Translations under genes and position numbers: made by a program | Shown: in pieces, positions 21,782-32,771 of the stretch | Layout: each line of letters opens with the position of its first letter | Position numbering within the stretch: the stretch's first letter is position 1 | The notes under the pieces: model-generated | The model's database searches: none | The model's input: the letters and a program-made list of their open reading frames with translations, nothing else | Told to the model about the DNA's origin: nothing | DNA from: Rhabdophis nuchalis | Lineage: Eukaryota > Chordata > Lepidosauria > Squamata > Natricidae | Length of the DNA stretch: 64,000 bases | Assembly: GCA_039707465.1 (NCBI GenBank) | Contig: CM077647.1 | Coordinates: 118,484,610-118,548,609 of the forward strand | Direction: 5' to 3'

Positions 21782-23482
21782 TAATGTCCTTCTTTTAAGG
21801 TCTTCGTAAGAAGTTCACAAACAAAATCTTGTGGTAACTTTGTGGAGATTCTGCTGAGATTGTGCACCAAGTTGTTCCAGTTCTTCTATTAATCTAATCT
21901 ATAAACTCCACAATCTGTAATCTAAATTTGTATTGAAACACTGCTTTCATTGACTGGGTCTAAGAGCAAGTTATTCCAAGAATGTATTCTTGGTTTCGGA
22001 AGCTCAGGATTTTAAATGGTTTGGAACAGGGAATTTTGTTCTTCAGAACAAAAATATACAGGGAGTTCCTGGGTTAAGGACATCCAGTACTATCAACAAG
22101 CTGTCTATTATTGAAAAATGATAGACCAAGTAGTCCTCCTTTGAGTCAGTAAAACCATGCAATATTTTTATGCAATGCTGAAGTTGCGCATGTGTAATGT
22201 TTAGCCTCCTTAAGGAGTTTTCATCAGTTCATGAAGAACATTGCACAAGTTCAGTGGTTTGATGGCTTGAGAAAGGAGAACGTCATCCACTATTTTTAGT
22301 TATAGTAGTCCATGTACAAGTATGAGTTTTGACCTATATACAAATTTGAAATAAAATAGAGTTAGGAATAGAACTCGTTTACTTGGGGAGTACTTGTATT
22401 TTTTCATATTATGGCTTGCTTTAGGATTGTTACTTTAAGAAGCTTGCATCATGGATTTAGAAAAGGAGAAAGCTCTCTGATTTCCCCTTGCCCTGGAGAG
22501 TCCTTTCCCTTTCTTCTGGTTTTACAAATTGTCTTTTGGATTCATAACACACTGTCTGATGGTTGGCTGATTTTGGTGCAGGTGCATGCTCACAGATCTG
22601 ACTGCCAGCAACCTATGGATGTACGATATTCCAGATCCCCAAGAGAGTGTTCCTTTTCCTGTTAATTGTAGAAGACCCAGCTACATACTGAGAAGGTCAA
22701 AAATTTGCTATTCCTAAGCCAAACAAGTTATTCATAAGGACGATAGTGTTCGGGACATAATACGTTAAATAAATACATATATGTCTCAAATATGTAGCTT
22801 GTTATGCCTCATTATGAATTATTCTTCCAATCTTCTTGCTAGCAACTTTTCTTAGTTGCAAAGGTAGGAAATTCTGTAGTAATTTCTGAATTGCATGATT
22901 GGGCTGGATCTCCTCTGACAAAAAAGAGTCACATGGTAATCACTCATCCTCCAAGAGGGCTGTAAAATTGTCTAACTTGTTGCTTCTAGGCTGTCTCACT
23001 TACATGGAAAAGCAGCCTGTGTGGAAATACTGGACTAAGGCAGTGGGGGGAATCAGTGGTGGTAATCCTATGTGTACTAACTTGGTTACTAACTGCATGA
23101 TGTCAATATTTTATTGGAATGTTAGAGTGCTTCCTGAATAACTGCCTAAAGTCAATAATTGGCTGCGCAGTAAAATTTAAACAAGTCCGGACAAGATAGA
23201 TGGTGTTTTTGGTATGTACAGTACAGACATACTCAGAAATATTGTGGTTCAGTTCAGACCATTTGATAAAGCAAATATCACAATAAACAAATCATACTAT
23301 ATGTTTAGTTTCCTAGTGCATACAGTACAGTATATGCTGTACTGTAAACTATTACCATATGTGTTCAATAACATTGTTTGTAAAACCCCATAAATACATA
23401 TGATAATTTTAAACTATATTGTATTTTTAAAAATGTTACTCCTCTTCTGAATCTTCTGTAAGTCAATAGTCTTTTTGCTGAT
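21782..23482. other. Non-coding stretch with a possible old MITE
   Basis: GGGAGTTCCTGGGTTAAGGA (about 22069) and TTGGGGAGTACTTGTA (about 22383) could be ends of a decayed element. No gene is supported. Confidence 0.4.
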
Positions 23483-23735
23483 AGTTGTTGTTCAGTCACT
23501 GAGTCGGGTCCAACTCTTCGGAACCCCATGGACCACAGCATGCCAGCCCCCTCCCCACCCTCCACTCTTTCCCTCAAGCTTGTGCCCACTGCATAGATGA
23601 CATTATCTACCCTTCTCATCCTCTCTGCTGTCCCTTTCTCCTTTTGCCATCAACATCAGAGTTTTTTCCAGTGAGTCCAAAGTATTTGATCTTAAGCTTC
23701 AGTATCTGCCCTTCCAAATTTTTGCTAGTAAGGAC
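23483..23735 (-). mobile_element. Bov-B (RTE-type) LINE 3' fragment
   Basis: The plus strand reads GTTGTTCAGTCACTGAGTCG, then CCAACTCTTCGGAACCCCAT and GGACCACAGCATGCCAG, later TCATCCTCTCTGCTGTCCC and TTTCCAGTGAGTCCAAAGTA. This is the order known from the Bov-B 3' region on its reverse strand. Frames are decayed. Bov-B is the classic LINE shared between squamates and ruminants by horizontal transfer. Confidence 0.82.
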
Positions 23736-24395
23736 TCTGATTTAAAAAACAACAACACAGTATCTTTGAAGCACCTGTGTTTGTACGGAATCTATTAAAT
23801 ATCCAAGTATGTGTATATCCAAAAGATATAAATTAGCGATGACATGTAATATAAATAAAATATAGAGGTTTCCTCAGCTATCACTAGATGGAAGCCATTA
23901 AACTTTATCCTTTGGGAAAAGATTGAACGCTCTCAAAATGAATGAAGAAATGAAAAAGGGGGGGGGAAAGGAGACAGAAGAGATAAAGTGAGGGAAAGGG
24001 GAAATGAAATAAAACAAGAAACAAAAAGCAGTCTTTTCTGATTTTTGGAGGGTGGTGGAGTGAGATGCCTATTAAAATTATAGTATCAACTATAATTGCT
24101 AGCTGTTTCTATAGCAGCAACCCAAGTAATTGTCAAAACCGAAAGACAAAATTCCATATATGTTTTTCTTTTTCGAGTGGAAAGTCCAGAAACAGAAAAT
24201 TATTTACATTCTTATCCCTAATTAGTGTACTCACCCATCATCTCCTCCAGCTCACCATCATTTTAACCCATTCCTCCTTTGTGGAAGTTAATGCTTCTTT
24301 CCATTTCTGGTATATAGAATTCTTGTAGCCATCAACATTTATAGCAACAAAAGTTTCATTCCCTCCCACTATTTCTTTATCTAATAGTCTTAGAA

Positions 24396-24673
24396 TCATG
24401 ATGGTGAACCAATGGCACGCATGCCAGAAGTGGCACACAGAGACATCTCTCCAGACACGCAAGCCATCGCACGTTGCTCTTCCGGATTTTGGTCTTCAAC
24501 GCATGCATGCACACCAGAAAGCAGAAGACCAGGTGTCCAGTGCTCATGCGCGTGCTGGAACCCGGAAGATTATCTTTCTAGCACCTGGCAGCTGTTCTTT
24601 CAGTTTATGGCACAGACACATGTGGGCACTCTCCCCTTCTGGCACTCGATGCCCAAAAGGTTCGCCAACACTG
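24396..24673. mobile_element. hAT-type MITE nested in L1 fragment
   Basis: The ends are TCATGATGGTGAACC and GGTTCGCCAACACTG. The 8-bp flanks TCTTAGAA (24388-24395) and TCCTAGAA (24674-24681) differ at one base. The interior is GC-rich and CATG-rich. Confidence 0.75.
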
Positions 24674-25009
24674 TCCTAGAAGAACACTTTCCAATTTCCA
24701 CTGTAAGCCCATGTTTAAAATCTTCTGAATTAAATAATGAATCTGTTCCCTATATTTCTTTGCCTTATCACAAGTCTACCACATGATAAAGCATACTCCT
24801 TACATTTGCATTTCAAAAGATTATCAAAATATCCTGATACATCTTCAATAATTATCTGATGTTAAATAGTATGAGTATCTCATTTTATAAAATCTTTAAG
24901 AATATAATTTGACATGAATTTTGGCACTTTAGTCCATATATTTTCCCATTGCTCTAGCATTATATTATAATCAAAAAAAAATCCACTTTGAATCATGTTG
25001 TTTGACACA

Positions 25010-25205
25010 TTCACCTGTAACAGGTTCAACTGTAACAGCATTTTGGTTCGGTAAATTTTGGTTGCTAAGCAAGAGCGTTGTTAAATGAGTTTCAACACAT
25101 TTTACAAGTTGGCCACTCCCACCCTGTCACGACTGCCAAGCCACGCCCACAAAATAGGCCACACCTAGAGAGTAGGTTCTAAAAAAATTTGAAACCCACC
25201 ACTGC
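25010..25205. mobile_element. Diverged member of the CCCACCACTG MITE family
   Basis: It ends GAAACCCACCACTG and has CCAAGCCACGCCCACA inside, as in 1598-1842 and 48727-49005. The left end is diverged. Confidence 0.6.
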
Positions 25206-25739
25206 CGCACGCCTAATAAAATCATTCTTAAAATCCAAAGTTCATTTTAACTTTAGCATACCATAGATAGGTGTACCATCCAAACTTCAGTTCATGAGTT
25301 TCCAAATTTTTATTTTTCAGGATTATCCACTCCTTTAGCCAAATCATATAACATGCCTCAAAATACAATTTTAAATCCAAACCACCTCTTTCTTTCATAT
25401 CCTGAAACAATTTATACTTAACTCTTGGGGGGGGGGGGTTCCTTGCTAAATAAATTTAGAAATTTTCTATTGCTTGAATGGAGCCCCAGCCATCATTATT
25501 TGCAAGTTCTGAAACAAAAATAATCTCCTTGGTAGGACATCTATCCTGATTACGAAGATCCCACCCAACAGAGATCGTTGCAATTTATATAACTTTTGTA
25601 AATCTTTCTTAGTGTCATTCCAAAAGGATACATATTTATTTTGAAACAATTTAGAGTTTGTATTTGATAGTATACTTCTAGATAAATAACCTACTTTTCC
25701 ACCTTAAAACCTAACACTTTTGTTAAGTTCCTTTGTTAA

Positions 25740-25985
25740 GCGAAAACTTCCTCTTCCGGGCTCCAGAGGCCTTCTTGGAGGAGCATTTCCCCCACTTCCC
25801 GAGCCTCCACACGGGGGCGGTACACTTACCTCGCATCCAAAATGGACTACACATGGAGACACCTGGGAGGGGCAAGTTGGGCGGGGCTAGCCAGGGGTGG
25901 GATTTGGAGGTTCTCCAAACTGGCCATAACATTAGTTACGGGTTCTGAACATGGGTGAAACCATAGCAGCCCACCACTAAAACCA
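25740..25985. mobile_element. MITE fragments of the GGTGGGATT family
   Basis: CAGGGGTGGGATTTGGAGGT (25890) and GCAGCCCACCACT (25966) resemble the ends of the family at 48727, here close together. A GC-rich piece precedes it. Confidence 0.45.
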
Positions 25986-26587
25986 GGTATGGAACTAAGT
26001 GACATCTTTTACCAATAAAAATATTATTTTTTATTCAGGTATTTCATCTGTTTTATTACTACTACTATATAGTTGTGATTTGCTCTGTATTTAATTCAAA
26101 TGATGTTCGTTTAGCTCAAAATACCTTTGATCGATAGATGAGGTACAGATCCCCCCCCCCATAGAAACACTAATCTTGCTACTAAAGCATGGCTAAATTA
26201 CACAGTTGGATATTGCTAACATATGGCGCTACCTCATTGCATTAACAAATTCAATTAGTTCAGAATATTACTTAATTGGGATTCCCATGTCAAGGGATTT
26301 TGCATATATTTTTTTTATATTGAAAAAGTTTTATTGAGTTTACATTTTTTGTGGGGTAGGGTAAGGGTTACATAGAAATTTTGAGAGTGGTCACGTCAAA
26401 GTCGTCGGCTCCTCCGGAACCTCAAATTACATTATTAGAAAGAAAAAAAAGAAACATTTCACATAACACTACAAGCTGGAAGCAAGTACATATTCCTAAA
26501 TTTTTCAATTATATACTGTCAGTCAATTGCAAAAATCCAGATTACAAATATCATACAATATTACTCAAAAGAAAAACAAGGGCAAAG

Positions 26588-27436
26588 TTATTTTTTAGAT
26601 CTAAGTCTCTTGGCAATTGTATCTTCCCCCTTCTCCCCCGGGCCCCCAGCGGGCGGGGCCATGGCTCCCCCTGCCCCCCCTGGATCTTCTCCCAGGACAG
26701 AGGAATGTTTTTTAAGAAAGGCTTCCGCCTCAGCAACTGTTTTAATCTTCACTCTACCTCCTTCCCAGAACACCAGCATCCCTTCGGGTATCACCCACTT
26801 GAACCAGATCCCATGATCAAACAATGTTTTAGACAAGAAGGAAAAATTCCTCCTTGCATCTCTAATCTTTCTTGGGATCTGCTTCAAGATGGTAACCTCC
26901 TTTTGTTGGTAAATCATAGGACTCCCTCTTTGCGCCTTCAAGATTTCCTCTCTGGTTGACCTTCTAACAAATTTTACATGTATCTCTCTGGGTACTTCAT
27001 TCATCCTAGCATATGCAGAATTTATTCTGTAGACTAGGTCAATGTCCCCTCTGATCTCATCTTTGGGTTTATGTAAATAGTCTGCAATAATTGTACTCAT
27101 AAGATCAGGGAGACATTCACCATCCATCTCAGAAACATTCTGGAATCTCAAAAAATATGTCATCCTTTCCAAATCAATCCTAGTCACATGCGCATTTATT
27201 TCCACAACCTCATTAGAAACATTTTTAATCTCTCCCTTAGCCCCCTCCAGCCCCCCTTTCAATTCTTCATTCTTCTGTGTATTCTCAAGCACTTGTTTTC
27301 GAGTGTCCAATAGTTCCTTTTTAAAGTTGACATTTTCTGCCCTCTGAGCCTTAATTTCTAATACCAAATTTTGTATAACAGTTTCAAGGGCAGTCATTCT
27401 TTGTTCAAGGCTTGCGAGCGTTGCTTCTTGTGCCAT
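26588..27436 (-). CDS. L1-type ORF1 RNA-binding protein, intact (copy 2)
   Basis: It is 282 residues. Residues about 5-90 are rich in charged heptad-like sequence (LEQRMTALETVIQNL, NEELKGGLEGAKGEIK), predicted as a coiled coil for trimerisation. Residues about 92-185 are RRM-like (TYFLRFQNV, YRINSAYARM, EIHVKFVRRSTREEIL), and residues about 185-250 are the C-terminal domain (ILKQIPRKIRD, GMLVFWEGGRVKIKT). It ends in a basic tail, AKRLRSKK. L1 ORF1p coats element RNA as a chaperone. It is shorter than mammalian L1 ORF1p. I count about 50 differences from the copy-3 protein, mostly in the coiled coil and tail. Confidence 0.85.
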   Translation of the reverse strand: MAQEATLASLEQRMTALETVIQNLVLEIKAQRAENVNFKKELLDTRKQVLENTQKNEELKGGLEGAKGEIKNVSNEVVEINAHVTRIDLERMTYFLRFQNVSEMDGECLPDLMSTIIADYLHKPKDEIRGDIDLVYRINSAYARMNEVPREIHVKFVRRSTREEILKAQRGSPMIYQQKEVTILKQIPRKIRDARRNFSFLSKTLFDHGIWFKWVIPEGMLVFWEGGRVKIKTVAEAEAFLKKHSSVLGEDPGGAGGAMAPPAGGPGEKGEDTIAKRLRSKK

Positions 27437-28300
27437 GTTTAGCTGTTAATATCCGTGCCAGTAAAATGGCGTTTTTAGGGTGGGGCTGGTAAGGCAGATC
27501 AGGAGTCCAAAGTCCTCAAAGTTGTACAGCTGCAAAATTCAGAAGCCAACAGAGAAACACTTTTCCAACTCCATAGGTATAATAACGAAGGCAATCCAGA
27601 AAGGAAAACACAAATCCAAAAAAAGAAAATTCTTCATCAATAATTAGAGGAAGTCCAAATCGCAAAGAGACACTGGTAATTTTCCATAGGTCATAGTCAG
27701 TCGGGGACAAAGAGAAGCCATTTTCCGCCCAAACTCAGAGCCCGAGGGAGAAAGCGGTTAAAAAGCAAAAAAGAAACTGTTTCAGCCAGACCTCGAGACA
27801 TAATTGCAAACAAGCCGCAAAGTACTTTCCCTTGTTAGAGACCATCCAGATTTAAAGTTTCCGATTCCTCGCAACGAGGCATTTCCGAGTGCCGCTTTTA
27901 GTCCAAGGGGTTTTTTTTGGAAACAAACACCCCCCTCCAGTCCCTTTCAGCCCGGCTGACAGTACACAAAAAGAAAAGTTTTAAACGCTCACTCTCCGCT
28001 CGCAGCTGAGGTCCCGAAAAGCCTCCCGACTCTTCCGATCTTCTCTCTTCATAGAATTAAATGGTGCCGCCAACCTTTGGCGAAGGGAAGACCCCCCGCA
28101 GCATGTCCTCTTCCACCTAAGCCGAGGAGCAGGGTCGCTCTCCCCGCTGCCGCGGGGGGGGGGGCTTCCCTGTCGAGCCGGCTTTACGGGAGAAGCCCCA
28201 AACAAGGGGCTTCTCGCCCCCGTGGGGGGGCAGGAAAAGGATCAAAGCGGCGAGCGAACCCTAAGTTCGCCCGTCGCCGCCGGAGCCGGAACCGGAAGCC
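27437..28300 (-). promoter_or_regulatory. GC-rich 5' UTR of HAL1-like copy 2 (putative promoter)
   Basis: The distal part (about 27980-28300) is CpG-rich and matches the 5' end of copy 3 (33360-33644) in several blocks, for example CGGCGAGCGA and CGCCCGTC on the plus strand. A promoter role is inferred from its position. Confidence 0.5.
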
Positions 28301-28316
28301 GCATATTTTTTTTAAA

Positions 28317-29091
28317 AGAAAATGAAAGTAACTCTGTTCAATTATAGAATGCATTTTCTTTATTCTGAATAAGAATGCAGGAAAAGCTTTATTGCAATTT
28401 GCCCTTGTCTCTTTTGCAATATTCTCCTTCTGCTTTTGCGCTTTCCATAGAATCACTTTTCACATGATGCGTTAATGTTGGTCATGGGCTCAGACAGCCA
28501 CATCTATTCAGTAAATCTCACAATACAGGAAGATTGCTAAGCTACGCCAGTAGTGGCATTACATTTTTGTGCAATATGTCATTTTTTGAGAAATGCCCAG
28601 CTCAATTTTATTTCAGCTTTACTTCTCACAGCATCTGAATCATTTCATTACTGCGTCATAGAAACTGCCAGTGGGCATTGCAGAAGAAATTCCTTGTATC
28701 TATATTTAACCTTGGTGTCCTTATGTAAGTCTTCCACCTTCCAGGTCAAAAACAGTTCTGCAAGACGTTCTACTCATATGTCATCTTGTTTCCACCAACA
28801 TTGTTCTGAACACTATTTATACCTTGCCAAATGTTTTGGCCCTCGATTCTAGCAAAATAACTCCTATTTCTGCCACTCTGTACTAGAATTCAGAGGAGGA
28901 TATAGGGATCAATGCACTTAACTAAGCCCTCGTGCACATACAGTTTTTAACTTCAGAGTTTCAAAACCCAAAACTCTCGATTTAACTCCAAATCTTAACA
29001 AACAGTTTTTACTTCCCATTCTTCCTTTCCTAATTACTGTTTTTCACTTCTCATTCTCTTAAAAAAGAAGAAGAAACAAACCTAAAATATA
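28317..29091. other. Non-coding, nothing recognised
   Basis: No gene supported. Confidence 0.55.
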
Positions 29092-29099
29092 GGTTATAC

Positions 29100-29206
29100 C
29101 AGAGATCTTCAGACTTGTGGACTTCAACTCCCAGAATTCTCCAGTCAGCAGAATTCTGGGAGTTGAAGTCCACAGGTCTTAAAGTTGCCATGTTTGGGGA
29201 CCCCTG
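29100..29206. mobile_element. Palindromic hAT-type MITE (shortened centre)
   Basis: The arms GACTTGTGGACTTCAACTCC and GGAGTTGAAGTCCACAGGTC are mirrored, and the right end is GGGGACCCCTG. The flanks GGTTATAC (29092-29099) and GGTTATAT (29207-29214) match at 7 of 8. Confidence 0.85.
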
Positions 29207-29214
29207 GGTTATAT

Positions 29215-30110
29215 CATTAACATGTTATCCTTGTGTGAAATTGCCTTTTTGTTTTTGGTCCCAATATGCATAAGAATTGCAATAAATTAACCTGCTGATA
29301 TCCATCCCCTGGCAAATGCAAGTGACTAGTGTTTTTCCAATCACCTTGACCTATTTGCTTGTTTCTAGATTCGAAACATTTATTTCCTAACCCTAACCTT
29401 AATCAAACAGATTTACTTTTTGCAGAACTAACGTTGATTTTTCTTCAGTGCTCTCCTGCTACGTGCTTGATAATTTTATCTTTCATTACGTATTTGAATA
29501 TGTTAACTCAGCCAGCATTAAACTAGACAGCTTCTACTGGATTGCCTCTGCATTCTGGACTATACATTTGTAGTTTACGATATCAAAGCTAGTCTAAGGG
29601 ACATGTTAGTATATTTTATTGCAATTTCCCCTCATGCCAACAAGGAATAAAATGCTTTTCGAATTCTCATAGAATTCGAGAAACACAGAAAACTTTAGCA
29701 CATTGCCAGTGCTATGACATACCCTTTAAAAAATCACAGAAAATGCTGGGATCACCAAATTTGAGGCGTCATTCTGTATTTCTCTGCTGCTATCCTATGA
29801 GCATGAAGTGTTTAGCAAGCCAGATCTTGCAGTCCTACTGTAGGTTAGCTTCAGTATCATCATTCAGTTTCCCTTCCTGATATGCATGATCTATATTTTC
29901 TGCAGGGATTCCATTAGATTGTAATTCCTTGTCAGGATATAAATGCTGACTTGACTTGACTTCATTTTACTTTTTGACAACTTTATATTGCCACTTATAT
30001 TACATGAAACAACCCGAAGTATTATTTAGATAATAAAAACACAGAAAACTTTAGCACACTGCCAATGCTATGACATACCCTTTAAAAAATCACAGAAAAT
30101 GCTGGGATCA
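29215..30110. other. Non-coding stretch with a 76-bp direct duplication
   Basis: The blocks 29681-29756 and 30037-30112 both run from AAACACAGAAAACTTTAGCA to GCTGGGATCACC, with about two differences. No gene is supported. Confidence 0.7.
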
Positions 30111-30112
30111 CC

Positions 30113-30600
30113 TCCCATCATGCCACAATATCTGAGGGAAACACCAGGTATTTACAGCCTTCAGAAGGAACAAAGCAAATTGGGGAGGAGGGGATGCTAT
30201 TCCATTGGGTAGGCACAACTATGGGAAAGACTTGCTTTCTAGGTCCTTGCCAGACAACAAGATTTAATAGAGGGGATCTGGAATGAGCCAATCTTATTCA
30301 ACCTGATGGGATGGGAAGATGTTCTTAGGGAGAGGTGATCCCAAAACTATATGCACCATTGCATTCTAGACTAGTTTCTGATCAGTCTTTAGGGACAATC
30401 TCATGTAGAGTGCATTGTGGTGGCAGGAAGTGACTAGGCAGGAATGACGTTGAGCAAGGTCTTCTGATCCAGAAATGAGTGCAATTAGTACAGGATTACA
30501 TTTGTGCAAAACCCTTCCTAGTCATACGTGTCATCTGCTCCTTGAACATGAGTGCAAATCAAGAGTTGCACAATGTTCTTCAATTCTGAATTAAAAATTA
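30113..30600 (-). mobile_element. Decayed L2-clade LINE fragment
   Basis: CATGTAGAGTGCATTG (30403) equals the plus-strand text of the LINE at 13955-13970 (CATGTAGAGAGCATTG), and the order of flanking blocks agrees with an antisense L2 ORF. Frames are lost. Confidence 0.6.
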
Positions 30601-30839
30601 AATAGAGCATCAGTTCTCCAGATCAAGTGGAACTATAACCCAAAAATTACTCATGTCAGATAAGCACTGATGAGTTGACAACATCTAAATGGACTGCTTT
30701 TTGGAAGGGATGCCTGTACTCATAGTTGCAGAGAATTAAGAGGTTTTTTAAAGCCTGAGAAGTAGGGTACAGGGGCTCATTGTTAGAAGAACTCTCTGTC
30801 TCCCATAGTATCAAACCAACTGATTTGAATTGGCATGGC

Positions 30840-31225
30840 TGGCACATTCAGGGTTCCATTGATTACACAGTGCCACCCATCAGGGCCCTAAACATGACTT
30901 TTCTATAGTAGCACCTGCCCTCTGAAATGAACCTCCCTTTGCCCCCATTCAAAGAGTGCTCTTATCCTGCTGGGTTTTGAAGAGCTTTACAAAACTGGTT
31001 GTTTGCACAGACCTTTGAAGGGAATGGCTGGTTCCATTTTCTTTGTTTCCGTTCTTGGTTTATTTTCTTTGCCATCATTGTTCTTCTGTCTTGTGTTACT
31101 GGAGTTTTTGTTTGTGTGTATGGTTTCTATTGTTCTTAAACGCTTTAACAATTCTAAGCTGCCCAGAATCATTGGGAGACAGGTGGTATCTAAATTTTAT
31201 TTTAAGGGAAAATATATATATTAAG
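30840..31225 (+). mobile_element. Old L2/CR1-type LINE 3' end
   Basis: GCCCTCTGAAATGAACCTCC resembles the C-terminal L2 coding text (GPALWNDLPP region). CTGCTGGGTTTTGAAGAGC and GCTGCCCAGAATCATTGGGA follow as a decayed 3' UTR. Family assignment is uncertain. Confidence 0.45.
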
Positions 31226-31254
31226 TTTGGAATGTTGAAACGCCACCCCCAGAA

Positions 31255-31500
31255 CCCATCAGAGAAAATAAACAAACAAAGGCAACAACGGAAAGAAGAG
31301 AGACGAGGAGGGAAAGGAAGAAAGGGTAAAGTAGAGAAAGTAAGGGTGGGGAAATAAGAGTAGGAGAGAGGATAAGAAAGAAGAGAGGAGAGAAAGAGAG
31401 AGGAAAGAGGGGAAAAAGGAGGAAGAGAGGAAAAATGAGAGGAGGAAACAAGAAGGCAGAGAAGGGAACTTGAGAAAGTAGGAGTGAGGCTGTTGCAAAA
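31255..31500. repeat. Homopurine (GA-rich) tract
   Basis: About 245 bases are mainly A and G on the plus strand, similar in style to 21165-21380. Minus-strand frames rich in Ser/Leu/Phe here are artefacts. Confidence 0.88.
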
Positions 31501-31922
31501 TAAGATGGAGACACGGGTGGCAAGAAAGCAATCCAAACTGTATCATACAGTATATATGTAAGAATGTGTATAGAGATTAATGATGAATAGATAAATGTTA
31601 AATAGTATTTATAAGAATGTATATCAATGAATGTTTTTTGTTTTTTTTTTTTTTATTGAAAAAGTTTTATTGGTTTTACATTTTTTAACAGGATAGGGTA
31701 ATGGTTACAAAGAAATTTTGAGAGCATTCACGTTAGAGTCGTCGGACCTTCCGAGACCTCAAAATACACAATAAAAAAGTTATCATAGAAAGCATTTTCC
31801 ATACCACTACAAGATGAAAGCAAGTATATTTGCCTAAATTCTCCGTTCCATGCTGTCAGACATTTACAAAAAGTCCAGATAGAAATATTATGCAAAATTG
31901 TTCAAGAAAAATCAAGGCAAAG

Positions 31923-32771
31923 TTATTTTTTTGATCTAAGTCTTTTGGCTATTGTATCTTCTTTCTCTCCTCCCTGGCCCCCCGTGGGCGGGGCCGTGGC
32001 CCCCTCCGTCCCCCCTGGATCTTCCCCCAGGACAGAGGAATGTTTTTTAAAAAAGGCTTCCGCCTCAGCAACTGTTTTAATCTTTACTCTACCTCCTTCC
32101 CAGAACACCAGCATCCCTTCAGGCGTCATCCACTTGAACCAAATCCCGTGATCAAACAAGGTTTTAGACAAGAAGGAAAATTTCCTTCTTAAATCTCTAA
32201 TTTTTCTAGGGATCTGCTTCAAGATAGTGACCGTTTCTCGTTGATAAGTTAAAGGTTTCTCTCTCTGCGCTTTCAGGATTTCCTCTCTGGTTGACCTTCT
32301 AACAAATTTCACATGTATCTCTCTAGGCACTTCATTTATCCTGGCATATGCTGAGTTAATTCTGTAGGCTAGGTCAATGTCCCCCCTGATCTCATCCTTA
32401 GGTTTTTGTAAATAGTCTGCTAAAATTGTGCTCATAAGATCAGAGAGGCATTCACCAGATTCCTCAGAAACATTTTGAAATCTCAAAAAGTATGTCATTC
32501 TTTCCATATCCATCCTAGACACATGCCCATTTATTTCCACAACCTCATTAGTAACATTTTTAATTTCCCCCTTGGCCCCCTCCAACCCCCCTTCCAGTTC
32601 TTTATTCTTCTGTGTGTTATCCAGCACTTGTCTTCTTGTATCCAACAACTCCTTCTTGAAGATAATATTTTCAGCCCTCTGGGCCTTTATTTCTGATATC
32701 AAAGTTAGCATAGAGGTTTCAAGAGAAGCCATCCTTTGTTCCAAATTTACAAGTGCTGCTTCTTGTGCCAT
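31923..32771 (-). CDS. L1-type ORF1 RNA-binding protein, intact (copy 3)
   Basis: It is 282 residues, exactly collinear with copy 2 and about five-sixths identical by eye. The coiled coil covers residues about 5-90 (LEQRMASLETSML, NKELEGGLEG). The RRM-like part (MTYFLRFQNV, AYRINSAYARI, EIHVKFVRRSTREEIL) and the C-terminal domain (ILKQIPRKIRDLRRKF, GMLVFWEGGRVKIKT) are the best conserved parts. The basic tail is AKRLRSKK. Retention of two full frames of equal length is consistent with recent mobilisation or selection on ORF1. Confidence 0.86.
   Translation of the reverse strand: MAQEAALVNLEQRMASLETSMLTLISEIKAQRAENIIFKKELLDTRRQVLDNTQKNKELEGGLEGAKGEIKNVTNEVVEINGHVSRMDMERMTYFLRFQNVSEESGECLSDLMSTILADYLQKPKDEIRGDIDLAYRINSAYARINEVPREIHVKFVRRSTREEILKAQREKPLTYQRETVTILKQIPRKIRDLRRKFSFLSKTLFDHGIWFKWMTPEGMLVFWEGGRVKIKTVAEAEAFFKKHSSVLGEDPGGTEGATAPPTGGQGGEKEDTIAKRLRSKK

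Larger units (their letters stand above)
23900..25720 (-). mobile_element. Decayed L1 ORF2 3' fragment with nested insertions
   Basis: Minus-strand residues GGLDLKLYFEACYMIWLKEW and HELKFGWYTYLWYAK (25228-25410), and LQKLYKLQRSLLGG with VLPRRLFLFQ (25467-25649), match the C-terminal part of vertebrate L1 ORF2. NSIYQKWKEAL (about 24300) may be a downstream part. The piece is 5'-truncated and broken by MITE sequence at 24396-24673 and about 25010-25205. It shows that ORF2-bearing L1s have existed in this genome. Confidence 0.7.
26308..28300 (-). mobile_element. ORF1-only L1-type (HAL1-like) retrotransposon, copy 2
   Basis: Minus orientation. The 5' end is at about 28300 (GGCTTCCGGTTCCGG), with a GC-rich 5' UTR to 27437, an intact ORF1 at 27436-26588 and a 3' UTR of about 280 bp ending with AATAAAACTTTTTCAATAT and an A-run. 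Flanks in element orientation are A(8)TATGC on the 5' side and A(n)TATATGC on the 3' side, an imperfect target duplication. There is no ORF2. Confidence 0.86.

Noticed and set aside
26381..26959. 192-codon plus-strand frame
   Set aside because: It is antisense to the intact ORF1 at 26588-27436 and its 3' UTR.
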